Shown: piece by piece, positions 18,039-26,908 of the stretch
Layout of the letters: each line of letters starts with the position of its first letter
Numbering within the stretch: position 1 is the first letter of the stretch
Assembly: GCF_004768785.1 (NCBI RefSeq)
Contig: NZ_SRMQ01000001.1
Span: forward strand, 248,001-312,000
Source: Caproiciproducens galactitolivorans
Lineage (GTDB): Bacteria > Bacillota > Clostridia > Oscillospirales > Acutalibacteraceae
Direction: 5' to 3'
Length of the DNA stretch: 64,000 nt
Position numbers and translations under genes: made by a program
Notes under the pieces: model-generated
The model's database searches: none
What the model saw: the letters and a program-made list of their open reading frames with translations, nothing else
Told to the model about the DNA's origin: nothing

Positions 18039-18073
18039 AAGCATCCGTTGTTTGACGACGGATGCTTTTTTTC
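18039..18073 (+). terminator. Terminator of the 72-aa gene
   Basis: A stem of AGCATCCGTTG with CGACGGATGCT (one G-U-type position near the loop) and loop TTTGA is followed by T7. Confidence 0.85.
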
Positions 18074-18263
18074 ATAAGGACGATGCTTGCTGTTCGCCTT
18101 AAACCACATATTTTTATTATTAAATAAATTATTTTTATAAACTTTATTACTTTAATGGTTTTACTGGCTAAATTATGATATAATCGGACAGAAGGAAAAA
18201 ATAAAATCACATCATACTGAGATTCCCCTTCATCTCAAATTGAAAGAAGAAAGTTGATGTAAA

Positions 18264-19898
18264 ATGGCAATTACAGATTTTCTTGAAAGAAACGCGAAGC
18301 TCTACCCCACGGAAATCAGTCTGGTCGAGATCAATCCGGCGAACCAGCCGGATCGTGCGGTTACATGGCGGGAATATAATTTAATTGAGTCCAGTTCTTC
18401 CGAGAAATATCGCCGTGAAATGACTTGGAGGGAATTCGATATAAAAGCGAACCGGTTTGCGAATCTCCTTCTTACCCGCGGTGTTCAAAAGGGGGATAGG
18501 GTGGCAATCCTCCTGATGAACTGCCTGGAATGGCTTCCGATTTATTTTGGAATCTTAAAGACTGGGGCGCTTGCGGTTCCGATGAATTACCGTTATACAG
18601 CCGAAGAAATCAAATACTGTCTGGAACTGGCAGAGGCGAATACGCTTGTGTTCGGTCCGGAGTTTATCGGACGTGTGGAGCAGATATTCGACCATCTGCA
18701 TGGCGTGAAGACCTTTTTCTATGTGGGAGAAAACAAGCCGACCTTTGCTGACAGTTACGACAAACTTGTTGCGTATTGTTCATCTACCGCGCCGGCGGTT
18801 GATCTGAAGGACGACGATGACGCGGCGATCTATTTTTCTTCCGGTACGACTGGTTTTCCCAAGGCGATTCTTCATTCGCACAAGGCGTTGATTTCCTCCT
18901 GCCTTACCGAGCAGAATCATCATTCGCAAACGCATGAGGATGTCTTCTTGTGTATTCCTCCGCTTTACCACACCGGTGCGAAAATGCACTGGTTTGGCAG
19001 CCTTTTGACGGGCGGAAAAGCGGTGCTCCTTCGCGGGGTGAAACCGGAGTGGATTTTACAGGCGGTTTCCGAAGAAAAAGTCACGATTGTTTGGCTGCTG
19101 GTTCCCTGGGCGCAGGATATTCTGGACGCTATAGAGCATGGGGACATCCGGCTCCAGGATTACCGTCTGGATCAGTGGCGGCTGATGCACATTGGCGCCC
19201 AGCCCGTTCCGCCCAGCCTAATCCGTCGCTGGAAAAAGGTCTTTCCGCAGCATCTTTATGATACGAACTACGGGCTCAGCGAATCCATCGGTCCGGGCTG
19301 CGTGCATCTTGGCGTTGAAAATATACATAAAGTAGGCGCAATCGGCAAAGCGGGGTACCTTTGGGAGGCCGCGATTGTCGACGATCAGGGCCAAAAGGTT
19401 TGCCCGGGCGAAGTGGGCGAGCTGATTGTGAAAGGTCCAGGCGTTATGAAATGCTACTTCAACAATCCGGAAGCAACTGCGGAAACGCTGAAAAACGGAT
19501 GGCTTTTTACCGGCGATATGGCGCGTATGGACGAAGACGGTTTCATTTATCTGGTCGACCGCAAAAAGGATGTTATTATCAGCGGGGGAGAGAATCTCTA
19601 TCCCGTACAGATTGAGGACTTTTTGCGCGCACATCCGGCGATAAAGGACGTCGCGGTTATTGGGCTTCCGGACGACCGTTTGGGCGAAATCGCCGCTGCG
19701 ATCATCGAATTGAAACCGGATGTTTCCTGTACGGAAGAGGATATACGGGAGTTCTGCATGAATCTCCCGCGCTATAAAAGGCCGCGCAGGATAATTTTTG
19801 CGGACGTGCCGAGAAATCCGACCGGGAAAATTGAAAAACCCCGTCTGCGCGAAATTTACTGCGGCGAGCGTTTGGTCGAAGCCGAAACGACAAAATAA
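18264..19898 (+). CDS. Acyl-CoA synthetase (AMP-forming), class I adenylating enzyme
   Basis: 544 aa. Adenylates a carboxylic acid and transfers it to CoA. The P-loop is YFSSGTTGFPKA. A5 is YDTNYGLSE, the hinge region is WLFTGDMARMDEDGF, and A10 is RNPTGKIEKPRLRE with the catalytic Lys. The substrate cannot be read from sequence. Relatives include medium-chain and aromatic acid ligases. The N-terminus contains TWRE twice, at residues 34-37 and 54-57, suggesting a 20-residue insertion or duplication. A TetR regulator follows at 106 bases on the same strand and may control it. A TATAAT lies at 18179-18184. Confidence 0.88.
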   Translation: MAITDFLERNAKLYPTEISLVEINPANQPDRAVTWREYNLIESSSSEKYRREMTWREFDIKANRFANLLLTRGVQKGDRVAILLMNCLEWLPIYFGILKTGALAVPMNYRYTAEEIKYCLELAEANTLVFGPEFIGRVEQIFDHLHGVKTFFYVGENKPTFADSYDKLVAYCSSTAPAVDLKDDDDAAIYFSSGTTGFPKAILHSHKALISSCLTEQNHHSQTHEDVFLCIPPLYHTGAKMHWFGSLLTGGKAVLLRGVKPEWILQAVSEEKVTIVWLLVPWAQDILDAIEHGDIRLQDYRLDQWRLMHIGAQPVPPSLIRRWKKVFPQHLYDTNYGLSESIGPGCVHLGVENIHKVGAIGKAGYLWEAAIVDDQGQKVCPGEVGELIVKGPGVMKCYFNNPEATAETLKNGWLFTGDMARMDEDGFIYLVDRKKDVIISGGENLYPVQIEDFLRAHPAIKDVAVIGLPDDRLGEIAAAIIELKPDVSCTEEDIREFCMNLPRYKRPRRIIFADVPRNPTGKIEKPRLREIYCGERLVEAETTK

Positions 19899-20003
19899 AA
19901 CCGAAGCGCAGCCTTCGCGTTCTGTTGTAAAAGAATCATAACTGTGTTACCATAATACATACGAATAAATGATACATCCATTTTCGAAGCGAGGGGCTTA
20001 ACT

Positions 20004-20567
20004 ATGTCTTCGGTAACAAAAAGAGCATTGGCAGCTTCCCTGAAAAAACTGATGGAGAAAACGCCGCTTGATAAAATAACCGTCGTCGATGTGGTAACGG
20101 AATGCGGGGTAAACCGTCAGACATTTTATTATCATTTTCAGGATATCTACGACCTTTTGGGTTGGATTTACCGTACGGAAGCGATTGACGGAATTGCCGG
20201 TTATCGAACTTACAGCACGTGGCCGCAGGGGTTTTTGATGATATTCCAGTATGTTATGGACAATAAAGCGTTTTGCAAGAATACGTTTCATTCGATTGGG
20301 CGCGAACATCTGGACCATTTTTTGCACGAGGTTACATATGATTTAATGATGGGGGTCATTAATGAAGTTGCCAACGGGAAGAACGTTTCCGACCGTGAGA
20401 AAGATTTCATGGCGAATTTTTATTCTTACGCTTTCATTGGCATTTTGGCGCAATGGATTTTGGAAGATATGCAGGAGGATCCGAAGCGTATCGTTGATAG
20501 CCTGTGCAAACTCATCGAAGGGGATATTCCCCGCGCAATAGAAAAATACGCAAAGGATTCCGTTTGA
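20004..20567 (+). CDS. TetR/AcrR-family regulator, DhaS-like
   Basis: 187 aa. The N-terminal helix-turn-helix (about 8-55) has KITVVDVVTECGVNRQTFYY followed by HFQDIYDLLGWIY. The C-terminal ligand domain resembles the TetR_C_8 group typified by DhaS, the dihydroxyacetone kinase activator of lactic acid bacteria. No dha genes are nearby. The neighbour is an acyl-CoA synthetase, so an acyl or acyl-CoA effector is an inference only. Confidence 0.87.
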   Translation: MSSVTKRALAASLKKLMEKTPLDKITVVDVVTECGVNRQTFYYHFQDIYDLLGWIYRTEAIDGIAGYRTYSTWPQGFLMIFQYVMDNKAFCKNTFHSIGREHLDHFLHEVTYDLMMGVINEVANGKNVSDREKDFMANFYSYAFIGILAQWILEDMQEDPKRIVDSLCKLIEGDIPRAIEKYAKDSV

Positions 20568-20578
20568 TTCCAGAAATG

Positions 20579-20634
20579 ACAAGCCCATGCAAGAACCCTC
20601 TAAAGATCGGAAAGGCTTCCTGCACGGGCTTTCT
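20579..20634 (+). terminator. Terminator after the TetR gene
   Basis: A long imperfect stem (AAGCCC-A-TGCA-A-GAA with TTC-C-TGCA-C-GGGCTT, two mismatches) with a large loop is followed by TCTAAAT; it is weakly T-rich. Confidence 0.45.
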
Positions 20635-20687
20635 AAATATAATTAGAAAAAAATTATGTATTTTGTGTGCCTCAAAAGAAAACGTGC

Positions 20688-20693
20688 TATAAT
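20688..20693 (+). promoter_or_regulatory. -10 element of the cysteine hydrolase gene
   Basis: TATAAT with an extended TGC, 36 bases before the ATG at 20729. The -35 is weak (TTGTGT, 19 bases upstream). Confidence 0.45.
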
Positions 20694-20728
20694 GGATAAA
20701 AAGAAAATCCGTGAAAAGGGATGTTGCT

Positions 20729-21256
20729 ATGAAGAAGATATTGATTATCGTGGATTACCAAAATGATTTTGTTTCCGGAAGCCTGGGTTTTCAAGATGCG
20801 GTTTTGCTGGAGGACCAGATTGCAGAAAAAATAAAAGACTATCGAAAGAATGGCTGGGAAGTAGCCTTTACTTATGACACACATGAATCCAATTATCTGA
20901 ATACACAGGAGGGAAGGAAGCTTCCCGTACCGCATTGCCTGAAAAACACCGAGGGCTGGAGGTTGTACGGAAAAATAGCCGCTCTCTGCCGTACCGAAGA
21001 TAAATGCTTCGAAAAGCCGGCCTTTGGTTCCATGCAGCTTGCCGAATATCTCGCGGACAAGCAGTATGACTGCGTTGAGTTTGCTGGTGTTGTTTCCAAT
21101 ATCTGCGTCCTCTCAAATGCCGTGCTGGCAAAGGCGGCGCTTCCGGAAGCGGAAATCCGTGTGGATGCCGCCTGTACAGCCAGTAACGACGCGCGCTTGA
21201 ATCAGGAGGCGCTTGATATTATGAAGGAATTACAGATTGAGATTATAAACGGATGA
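20729..21256 (+). CDS. Isochorismatase-superfamily cysteine hydrolase, nicotinamidase-like
   Basis: 175 aa. The catalytic triad of the superfamily is visible: Asp in IIVDYQNDF, Lys in FEKPAFGS and Cys in GVVSNICVLSNA. TYDTHESNYL and LPVPHC resemble the metal-binding Asp-x-His and the following His of nicotinamidases, so hydrolysis of nicotinamide or a similar amide is plausible, but the substrate is not proven. The ATG at 20729 has AAAGGG eight bases upstream. Single gene with its own promoter and terminator. The nad genes are 22 kb away. Confidence 0.82.
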   Translation: MKKILIIVDYQNDFVSGSLGFQDAVLLEDQIAEKIKDYRKNGWEVAFTYDTHESNYLNTQEGRKLPVPHCLKNTEGWRLYGKIAALCRTEDKCFEKPAFGSMQLAEYLADKQYDCVEFAGVVSNICVLSNAVLAKAALPEAEIRVDAACTASNDARLNQEALDIMKELQIEIING

Positions 21257-21257
21257 A

Positions 21258-21290
21258 AAAACACCCCGTGATTCCACGGGGTGTTTGCAA
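21258..21290. terminator. Bidirectional terminator between the hydrolase and chemoreceptor genes
   Basis: The stem AAACACCCCGTG with CACGGGGTGTTT (loop ATTC) lies between convergent genes, with A and T runs on the two sides. Confidence 0.85.
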
Positions 21291-21291
21291 T

Positions 21292-22575
21292 TTAGGCGCG
21301 AAGTTTTACTTTTTCGGCTTCGGACCTTAAAATTTTTGCCTGTGCGGAAAGTTCCTCGCTTGCGGCCGCGCTTTCCTCCGCTGTTGCGGAGTTTGTCTGG
21401 ACGACTGCGGAAACCTGTTCGATTCCCTTGGTTATTTCCGAGATGGCCGTTGCCTGTGCGGTGGAGGCCTGTTCTATTTTCCGTATGGTGTCCTGCACAT
21501 TTGCCATTTGCTCGGCTGCCATGTTCAATGCCTGCGCGGTGCTGTCGGCAATCTGTGTTCCATCTGTAACCTTTTCAATGGAGTTTTCAATTAACTGGGT
21601 TGTCTGTTTCGCTGCGTCAGCGGATTTGCTTGCAAGATTGCGTACCTCGTCGGCAACAACGGAGAAGCCTTTCCCTGCCGCTCCGGCTCTGGCGGCTTCA
21701 ACGGCGGCGTTCAAAGCCAGAATATTGGTTTGGAATGCAATATTATCAATTACCTTGATGATTTTACTGATTTCGTTGGAAGAGATATTGATGTTATTCA
21801 TCGCTTCAAGCATTTGCTGCATTTGCTGGTTACTGTGCTGCACCTGTTTTGTGGTTTCCTCTATGTAAGACGTTGCCTCGGTGACGTGCTCGGTGTTCTC
21901 TTTTACCCGCTGGGAAACGTCGGATATGGTTGCGGAAAGTTCCTGGATGGCGCTGGCCTGTTCCGTGGCTCCCTGTGCCAGGTTTTGCGCTCCGCTGGCT
22001 ACCTGGTTTGAGCCGTTGCTGATCTGTTCGGAGGAGGTTAGAACATTTTTAAATGTCCCATTTAATGAATCTAAGATGGTATTTACCGCTGTTGCAATCG
22101 GAGCGTAATCGCCCGCATAACCCTTTAGCGGCTTTAAGGAAAGATCGCCTTCTGCAATTTTTACAAGTTTATTCGTTATTTCATTAATCGCGTAGCGTAG
22201 GCTTTGCATAGCAAAGCGGAAGGCGTCGGCAAGCTGGCCCAATTCATTTTGAGACCGGAAGGTAATGTTAACGTCCAAATTTCCCTCGGCGAACTGTGTA
22301 GCTGCCTCGATCAGCTCTTCTACTGGCTTGCTAATTGTTTTCACAATCGAGAAATATATGGATATTAAAGAAAGGATTCCTACGATCGTGATCAGAATTA
22401 AGACAATAGCGAAAGAGTTCAATGAACCGCTGCTGCTTAAAATTCCCAAGATGCCTAAACCACCGCATAGGGCGATAAAGATTGCTCCGATAATAAATCC
22501 AAGCAGCAGCCTTTTTTGGATTTTCATATCGGAAAGTTTTAAACGGGGCAGTTTCAAATCTTTTAAATTTTTCAT
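21292..22575 (-). CDS. Methyl-accepting chemotaxis protein without an external sensor domain
   Basis: 427 aa. Two membrane helices (about 22-45 and 53-78) are separated by under ten residues, so there is no periplasmic ligand domain. A HAMP domain ([20 protein letters not shown]) and a long coiled-coil signalling domain follow. The signalling tip holds [20 protein letters not shown] and [15 protein letters not shown]. It should signal to CheA/CheW, sensing either within the membrane or in the cytoplasm. Start ATG with AAGGAGG ten bases upstream. Single gene, convergent with the hydrolase. It fits the flagellar genes at the far end of the window. Confidence 0.94.
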   Translation of the reverse strand: MKNLKDLKLPRLKLSDMKIQKRLLLGFIIGAIFIALCGGLGILGILSSSGSLNSFAIVLILITIVGILSLISIYFSIVKTISKPVEELIEAATQFAEGNLDVNITFRSQNELGQLADAFRFAMQSLRYAINEITNKLVKIAEGDLSLKPLKGYAGDYAPIATAVNTILDSLNGTFKNVLTSSEQISNGSNQVASGAQNLAQGATEQASAIQELSATISDVSQRVKENTEHVTEATSYIEETTKQVQHSNQQMQQMLEAMNNINISSNEISKIIKVIDNIAFQTNILALNAAVEAARAGAAGKGFSVVADEVRNLASKSADAAKQTTQLIENSIEKVTDGTQIADSTAQALNMAAEQMANVQDTIRKIEQASTAQATAISEITKGIEQVSAVVQTNSATAEESAAASEELSAQAKILRSEAEKVKLRA

Positions 22576-22690
22576 TTGGTTTTAACCTCCTTGGAATGAT
22601 TACTAGATAGAAATATTGGATTTAGAAGTAAAAAGTACGACCATCAATCGCCCCTTTCAGTCAAATGCGGTAAGAAGATAAATTATTCCT

Positions 22691-22719
22691 ATAAAATATA
22701 TTTTAACAGAATAAGTCAA
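22691..22719 (-). promoter_or_regulatory. Candidate promoter of the chemoreceptor gene
   Basis: On the minus strand TTGACT and TTTTAT are 17 bases apart, giving a leader of about 110 bases. The rest of the 420-base interval to speE is AT-rich with no recognised gene. Confidence 0.4.
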
Positions 22720-22923
22720 TTTATTCTATTTTATAATGAATTATAACGAATTTTTTACAGAAAATAACCAAAAAAATTCCCATAATTCTACTTCATAATC
22801 AAATTTAAGGATTTTAAATAAAGGAAAAGATCAATCGCCAGAATTCGACAATTTTTCTTATTCAGCGTGAAAACAGCAGTAAAAAGATTATGATAAATTA
22901 AAAATGATTGGAAAAAATAGTAA

Positions 22924-22952
22924 TTGAAATTGGAAGGGCAGTATGCTATTAT
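22924..22952 (+). promoter_or_regulatory. Promoter of the speE cluster
   Basis: TTGAAA (22924-22929) and TATTAT (22947-22952) are 17 bases apart, with TGC before the -10, 44 bases before speE. Confidence 0.6.
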
Positions 22953-22995
22953 AATTTACAATTTGATCAATTTTAAATGAAAAGGAGAGCAAAGG

Positions 22996-23910
22996 ATGGA
23001 GAATCCTCTTGTTGATATTCTGTACACGCAAAACTGGGACAGTAGCACAAAATTTTCGATTAAGGTAACAAAACCGCTTCATACGGAGGTAACGCCTTAC
23101 CAGAGAATCGATTTTTTCGATTCGGAAACGTATGGCCGCTTCTTTACACTAGACGGTCTGATGATGGTTACACAGAAAGATGAATTTGCTTACCATGATA
23201 TGATCGCCCATGTGCCTATGGCGACAAACCCGGATATCAAGCGCGTTTTGATTATCGGCGGCGGCGACGGGGGAACATCGCGTGAAATATGCCGTTATAA
23301 ACATATTGAAAGTGTTGATCTTGTGGAAATCGATGAGCGGGTTGTGCGGCTTTGCCAGCAGTATCTTCCGCAGACAGCGGGCCATATTGCAAATGAACCG
23401 CGCCTCCATCTGCACTTTGAAGACGGCCTAAATTATGTAAAGAACAAGCCGGATGCTTCCTATGACTTGATCCTTGTGGATTCCACAGACCCGATCGGTT
23501 CCGGCGAGGGGCTGTTCACCACGGAATTTTACCGTCAGTGCTTCCGTGTCCTTTCAGACGAAGGCATTCTGATTAACCAGCACGAATCTCCTTATTATTC
23601 GTTCCATGTAAAGGAAATGCGCAAGGCGCACCGGAAAATCAAAGACGTGTTTCCGATCGTAAGGGTATACCAGTACAATATCGCTACGTATCCGTCCGGT
23701 CACTGGCTGTTCGGTTTTGCTTCCAAAAAATATGACCCGGTGCGTGACCATCAGGCAGAGCGCTGGGAAGCGTTCGGCCTGAAAACCATGTATTATAATT
23801 CCCAAATCCATGAAGGCGCATTTGCCCTTCCTACCTTTGTAAATGAAATGCTGGCTGGAACGGACCCGAATACGCTCCCGATTTTTCCCCATAAAGATTA
23901 TGTCGAATAA
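22996..23910 (+). CDS. speE: Polyamine aminopropyltransferase (spermidine synthase)
   Basis: Transfers the aminopropyl group of decarboxylated S-adenosylmethionine to putrescine to form spermidine. 304 aa, a little longer than many bacterial SpeE. Motifs: VLIIGGGDGGTSREI (nucleoside-binding loop), VDLVEIDERVV (acidic ribose contact) and YDLILVDSTDPIG (catalytic Asp region). AAAGGAGAG precedes the ATG. First of a three-gene polyamine cluster with an M20 peptidase and aguA. No speD is in the window. Confidence 0.96.
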   Translation: MENPLVDILYTQNWDSSTKFSIKVTKPLHTEVTPYQRIDFFDSETYGRFFTLDGLMMVTQKDEFAYHDMIAHVPMATNPDIKRVLIIGGGDGGTSREICRYKHIESVDLVEIDERVVRLCQQYLPQTAGHIANEPRLHLHFEDGLNYVKNKPDASYDLILVDSTDPIGSGEGLFTTEFYRQCFRVLSDEGILINQHESPYYSFHVKEMRKAHRKIKDVFPIVRVYQYNIATYPSGHWLFGFASKKYDPVRDHQAERWEAFGLKTMYYNSQIHEGAFALPTFVNEMLAGTDPNTLPIFPHKDYVE

Positions 23911-23975
23911 ATTCAAAATAATGGGCCGGCGCGAAAACCGGTCCATTCATTTTATCGGAAAAGGAGAGATGCAGG

Positions 23976-25589
23976 TTGCGCCGGAAGGAATTGGATTCGG
24001 AAGAGATGCTCCGCTTTTTATTGGACTTTTGCGCGGTGAACACCATAAACGGGCGAGAGGGCTGCGAAAACAACGGAACAAAGTTCTTGTATGAAAGCCT
24101 GAAAACAATACCGTATTTTCAGGAAAATCCGGAATGCCTATTTTTACAGATGGTTGAGGGCGATCCTTTAAAAAGAAAAAATCTGGTAGCTTTTTTGAAG
24201 GCAAATCCCACTACGAAAAAGACCATAATTCTCAGCGGCCACATTGATACGGTCGATACCGAAGCGTGCGGCCCGTTGAAGGATTTGGCGTTTCAGCCGC
24301 TCCAATATACACAAGCGCTTTCAAAAGCGGATATCCGCGAAGAAATCCGCAGCGAGCTCCAAAGCGGCGAGTATCTCGCCGGCAGGGGGGTGGCGGATAT
24401 GAAATCCGGGCTGGCGGCCCAGTGGGCGGTTATGAAATATTATGCCCTGCATATGGAAAAACTGAGAGTCAATCTGCTTTGGATACCGGTTGTCGATGAA
24501 GAGAACAATGCGAACGGGATTCATCAGGCGGTAGAATATTTCTGTTCCCTGCGGGATGAAAAATACGAATTCCTCTGCTGTATTGACAGCGAACCGACCA
24601 TTACTCCGGAAAGCAAGGAATGCGGACGGATTTATCTTGGCACAATCGGAATGGTTACTCCCTTTGTGCTGGCTGTGGGGAAGGAAAGCCATGTGGGCGA
24701 ATATTTTGAAGGGATCAGCGCCGCGCTGATGGCATTTCACTTGGGAATAGCGATTGAGAATAATCCGGAATTTACGGAAATTTATATGGAAAAAAAATAT
24801 CCGCCCATTTGCTGCCTGAGGACAATGGATTTTCGAAAGAGCTATTCCGTAACGGTTCCAAACCGCTTCGCTATGTATTTTAATTATCTGTTTGTAAGGA
24901 AAAGGCCGGGGGATATCCTTCATTTGATCCGACAACTTGCTGTTTCCTCTGCAAAAAATGCGCTGGAACAGGCCAACACGGGAAAAAAGGCTGTTAAAAT
25001 ACGGACTTTTGAAGAGCTTTGTACGGAATACGAGCAGAAATCGGGACGCAGCCATGAGGAAGGCTTAAAGGCATTTATCCGCCGGTGTCCGCAGGATATG
25101 GATATTCAGGACTGCTGTTTGCACTTTGTGAATGAACTTTGCGGAGAAGTCCAATTGGAGGGGCCGGCGTTTGTCATCGGTTTTCTGCCGCCATACTGCC
25201 CTTCCCGCGTGAATCTACGGATCAGCGAGAAAGAGCGGAAAGTGGAAGCTATCGCAGAGCAGTTGATCGAAGCCCGCAAAGAAGAAGGAATTGACATTCG
25301 GCTGTCCGAAGTGTATGAGGGCATATCGGATTTGAGCGAGCTTGGGTTCCAAGGCGACGACGAGGACATTTCCCTTTTGCGGAAAAACCTTGTGGGGCTG
25401 AATGTCGGTACGCCGTATCCGCTTGAAAAAATGCAGCAGCTTGATATCCCAGTTATCAATATCGGCCCCATCGGCAAAGATGCGCACAAAAGGGGGGAAA
25501 GGCTGTATCTTCCGTATTTTCAGGATGTGCTTCCGGGGCTTTTACTGGATTTCATTGAGAAAATGCAGAGCGATGAAGGCAAGTCTTAA
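23976..25589 (+). CDS. M20-family metallopeptidase, RocB-like
   Basis: 537 aa, like RocB, the arginine-utilisation protein of Bacillus whose reaction is unproven. The M20 metal and catalytic residues are visible in ILSGHIDTVDTE (His and Asp), RGVADMKSG (bridging Asp) and PVVDEENNANG (catalytic and metal Glu pair). The C-terminal third has PPYCPSRVNL and VGTPYPLEKM. The TTG start at 23976 is supported by AAAAGGAGAG about nine bases upstream; the nearby ATG at 23969 is in another frame. It sits between speE and agmatine deiminase, suggesting a role on an arginine- or polyamine-derived amide; this is inference. Confidence 0.85.
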   Translation: MRRKELDSEEMLRFLLDFCAVNTINGREGCENNGTKFLYESLKTIPYFQENPECLFLQMVEGDPLKRKNLVAFLKANPTTKKTIILSGHIDTVDTEACGPLKDLAFQPLQYTQALSKADIREEIRSELQSGEYLAGRGVADMKSGLAAQWAVMKYYALHMEKLRVNLLWIPVVDEENNANGIHQAVEYFCSLRDEKYEFLCCIDSEPTITPESKECGRIYLGTIGMVTPFVLAVGKESHVGEYFEGISAALMAFHLGIAIENNPEFTEIYMEKKYPPICCLRTMDFRKSYSVTVPNRFAMYFNYLFVRKRPGDILHLIRQLAVSSAKNALEQANTGKKAVKIRTFEELCTEYEQKSGRSHEEGLKAFIRRCPQDMDIQDCCLHFVNELCGEVQLEGPAFVIGFLPPYCPSRVNLRISEKERKVEAIAEQLIEARKEEGIDIRLSEVYEGISDLSELGFQGDDEDISLLRKNLVGLNVGTPYPLEKMQQLDIPVINIGPIGKDAHKRGERLYLPYFQDVLPGLLLDFIEKMQSDEGKS

Positions 25590-25663
25590 AGGGCATAGAT
25601 CCCTCTTAGAAAGAATGCCTGATTGGTCCGACCGACGTAACACATGCAGAAAGGAGAGCAGCT

Positions 25664-26791
25664 GTGAAAGTAATCTATCAAGAAGATTCAACACCCCGAA
25701 AAGACGGCTACCGAATGCCCGGGGAGTTTGAAAATCATACGGGCACATGGATGCTTTGGCCGCAGAGACCGGACAACTGGCGCAATGGCGGAAAGCCGGC
25801 GCAGGAGGTTTTTTGCAATGTTGCAAGGGCAATTGCGCAGTTCGAGCAGGTTACCATGTGCGTTAGCCCGGATCAATATGAAAACGCAAGCGCCATGCTG
25901 AAGGACAGCGGGCAAATCCGCGTAGTGGAAATGACCAGCAACGACGCGTGGATTCGGGACTGCGGACCGACTTTTGTTGTCAATGACAGGGGAGACGTCC
26001 GGGCGGTTGACTGGGATTTCAACGCGTGGGGCGGCCTTTATGACGGTTTGTATTTTCCATGGGATCAGGACGCGCTTGTTGCGGCCAAGATCTGTGAAAT
26101 CGAACGAATTACCCGCTACAAGCCCGATCGTTTCGTTTTAGAGGGCGGTTCCATTCACGTTGACGGCGAAGGCACAGTTCTGGTTACGGAATCCTGTCTA
26201 CTGAGTCCCGGTAGGAATCCGGGGTTTACAAAGGAACAGATTGAGGCAAATCTGCGCGAGTACTTAAACATAGAAAAGGTTGTGTGGGTAAAAGAGGGAA
26301 TTGACCCGGACGAAACCAACGGACATATCGACGATGTCGCCTGCTTCGTGCGTCCGGGCGTTGTTGCCTGCATTTGGACGGATGATAGGGATGATCCGTT
26401 CTATCGGATTGCACATGATGCTTACGATTTGCTGTCCAACACCATTGACGCCAAGGGACGCAGGCTGAAGGTCTGCAAGCTCTGCCTGCCGAAAAAACCG
26501 GTTCGCATCACCCATGAAGAGTCCAAAGGCGTTGATATGGTAGAAGGAACCCGCCCGAGAATGGAGGGGGATCTCTGCCCGGGCTCTTATATGAATTTCC
26601 TGATTGTCAACGGCGGCGTAATTGTTCCCCAGTACGGCGATGAAAACGATGCGCTTGCTCTTGAGCAGATACGGGAGATGTTTCCGGAACGGAAAGTGGT
26701 GGGCGTTTTGACCCGCGAAATTCTTTTGGGCGGGGGAAATATCCACTGCATTACGCAGCAGCAGCCAAGCGGCAAAGAATGCACAGAATAA
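25664..26791 (+). CDS. aguA: Agmatine deiminase
   Basis: Hydrolyses agmatine to N-carbamoylputrescine and ammonia. 375 aa, usual length. Guanidine-modifying fold: TSNDAWIRDCGPTF (substrate Asp contacts), DWDFNAWGG, ETNGHIDDVACFV with the catalytic His, and LLGGGNIHCITQQQP with the nucleophilic Cys. GTG start at 25664, with AAAGGAG upstream. The next enzyme of this route, N-carbamoylputrescine amidase (AguB), is not beside it. The putrescine made could feed speE two genes upstream. Confidence 0.96.
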   Translation: MKVIYQEDSTPRKDGYRMPGEFENHTGTWMLWPQRPDNWRNGGKPAQEVFCNVARAIAQFEQVTMCVSPDQYENASAMLKDSGQIRVVEMTSNDAWIRDCGPTFVVNDRGDVRAVDWDFNAWGGLYDGLYFPWDQDALVAAKICEIERITRYKPDRFVLEGGSIHVDGEGTVLVTESCLLSPGRNPGFTKEQIEANLREYLNIEKVVWVKEGIDPDETNGHIDDVACFVRPGVVACIWTDDRDDPFYRIAHDAYDLLSNTIDAKGRRLKVCKLCLPKKPVRITHEESKGVDMVEGTRPRMEGDLCPGSYMNFLIVNGGVIVPQYGDENDALALEQIREMFPERKVVGVLTREILLGGGNIHCITQQQPSGKECTE

Positions 26792-26840
26792 GCCTTTACG
26801 GTTGGAGGCCTATCGTTTGATCGGAAACTGCGGTTCCGGA

Positions 26841-26869
26841 TTGATAATCTTTATCAATTCAATTATACT
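26841..26869 (+). promoter_or_regulatory. Promoter of the NYN-domain gene
   Basis: TTGATA (26841-26846) and TATACT (26864-26869) are 17 bases apart, 40 bases before the ATG. Confidence 0.7.
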
Positions 26870-26908
26870 AGTAAAATAGAGGTATAAAAAATAAAGTGAG
26901 GTCTTGGT

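Noticed and set aside
22576-22690. c-di-GMP riboswitch in the chemoreceptor leader
   Set aside because: The leader is long enough, but the conserved aptamer blocks are absent.
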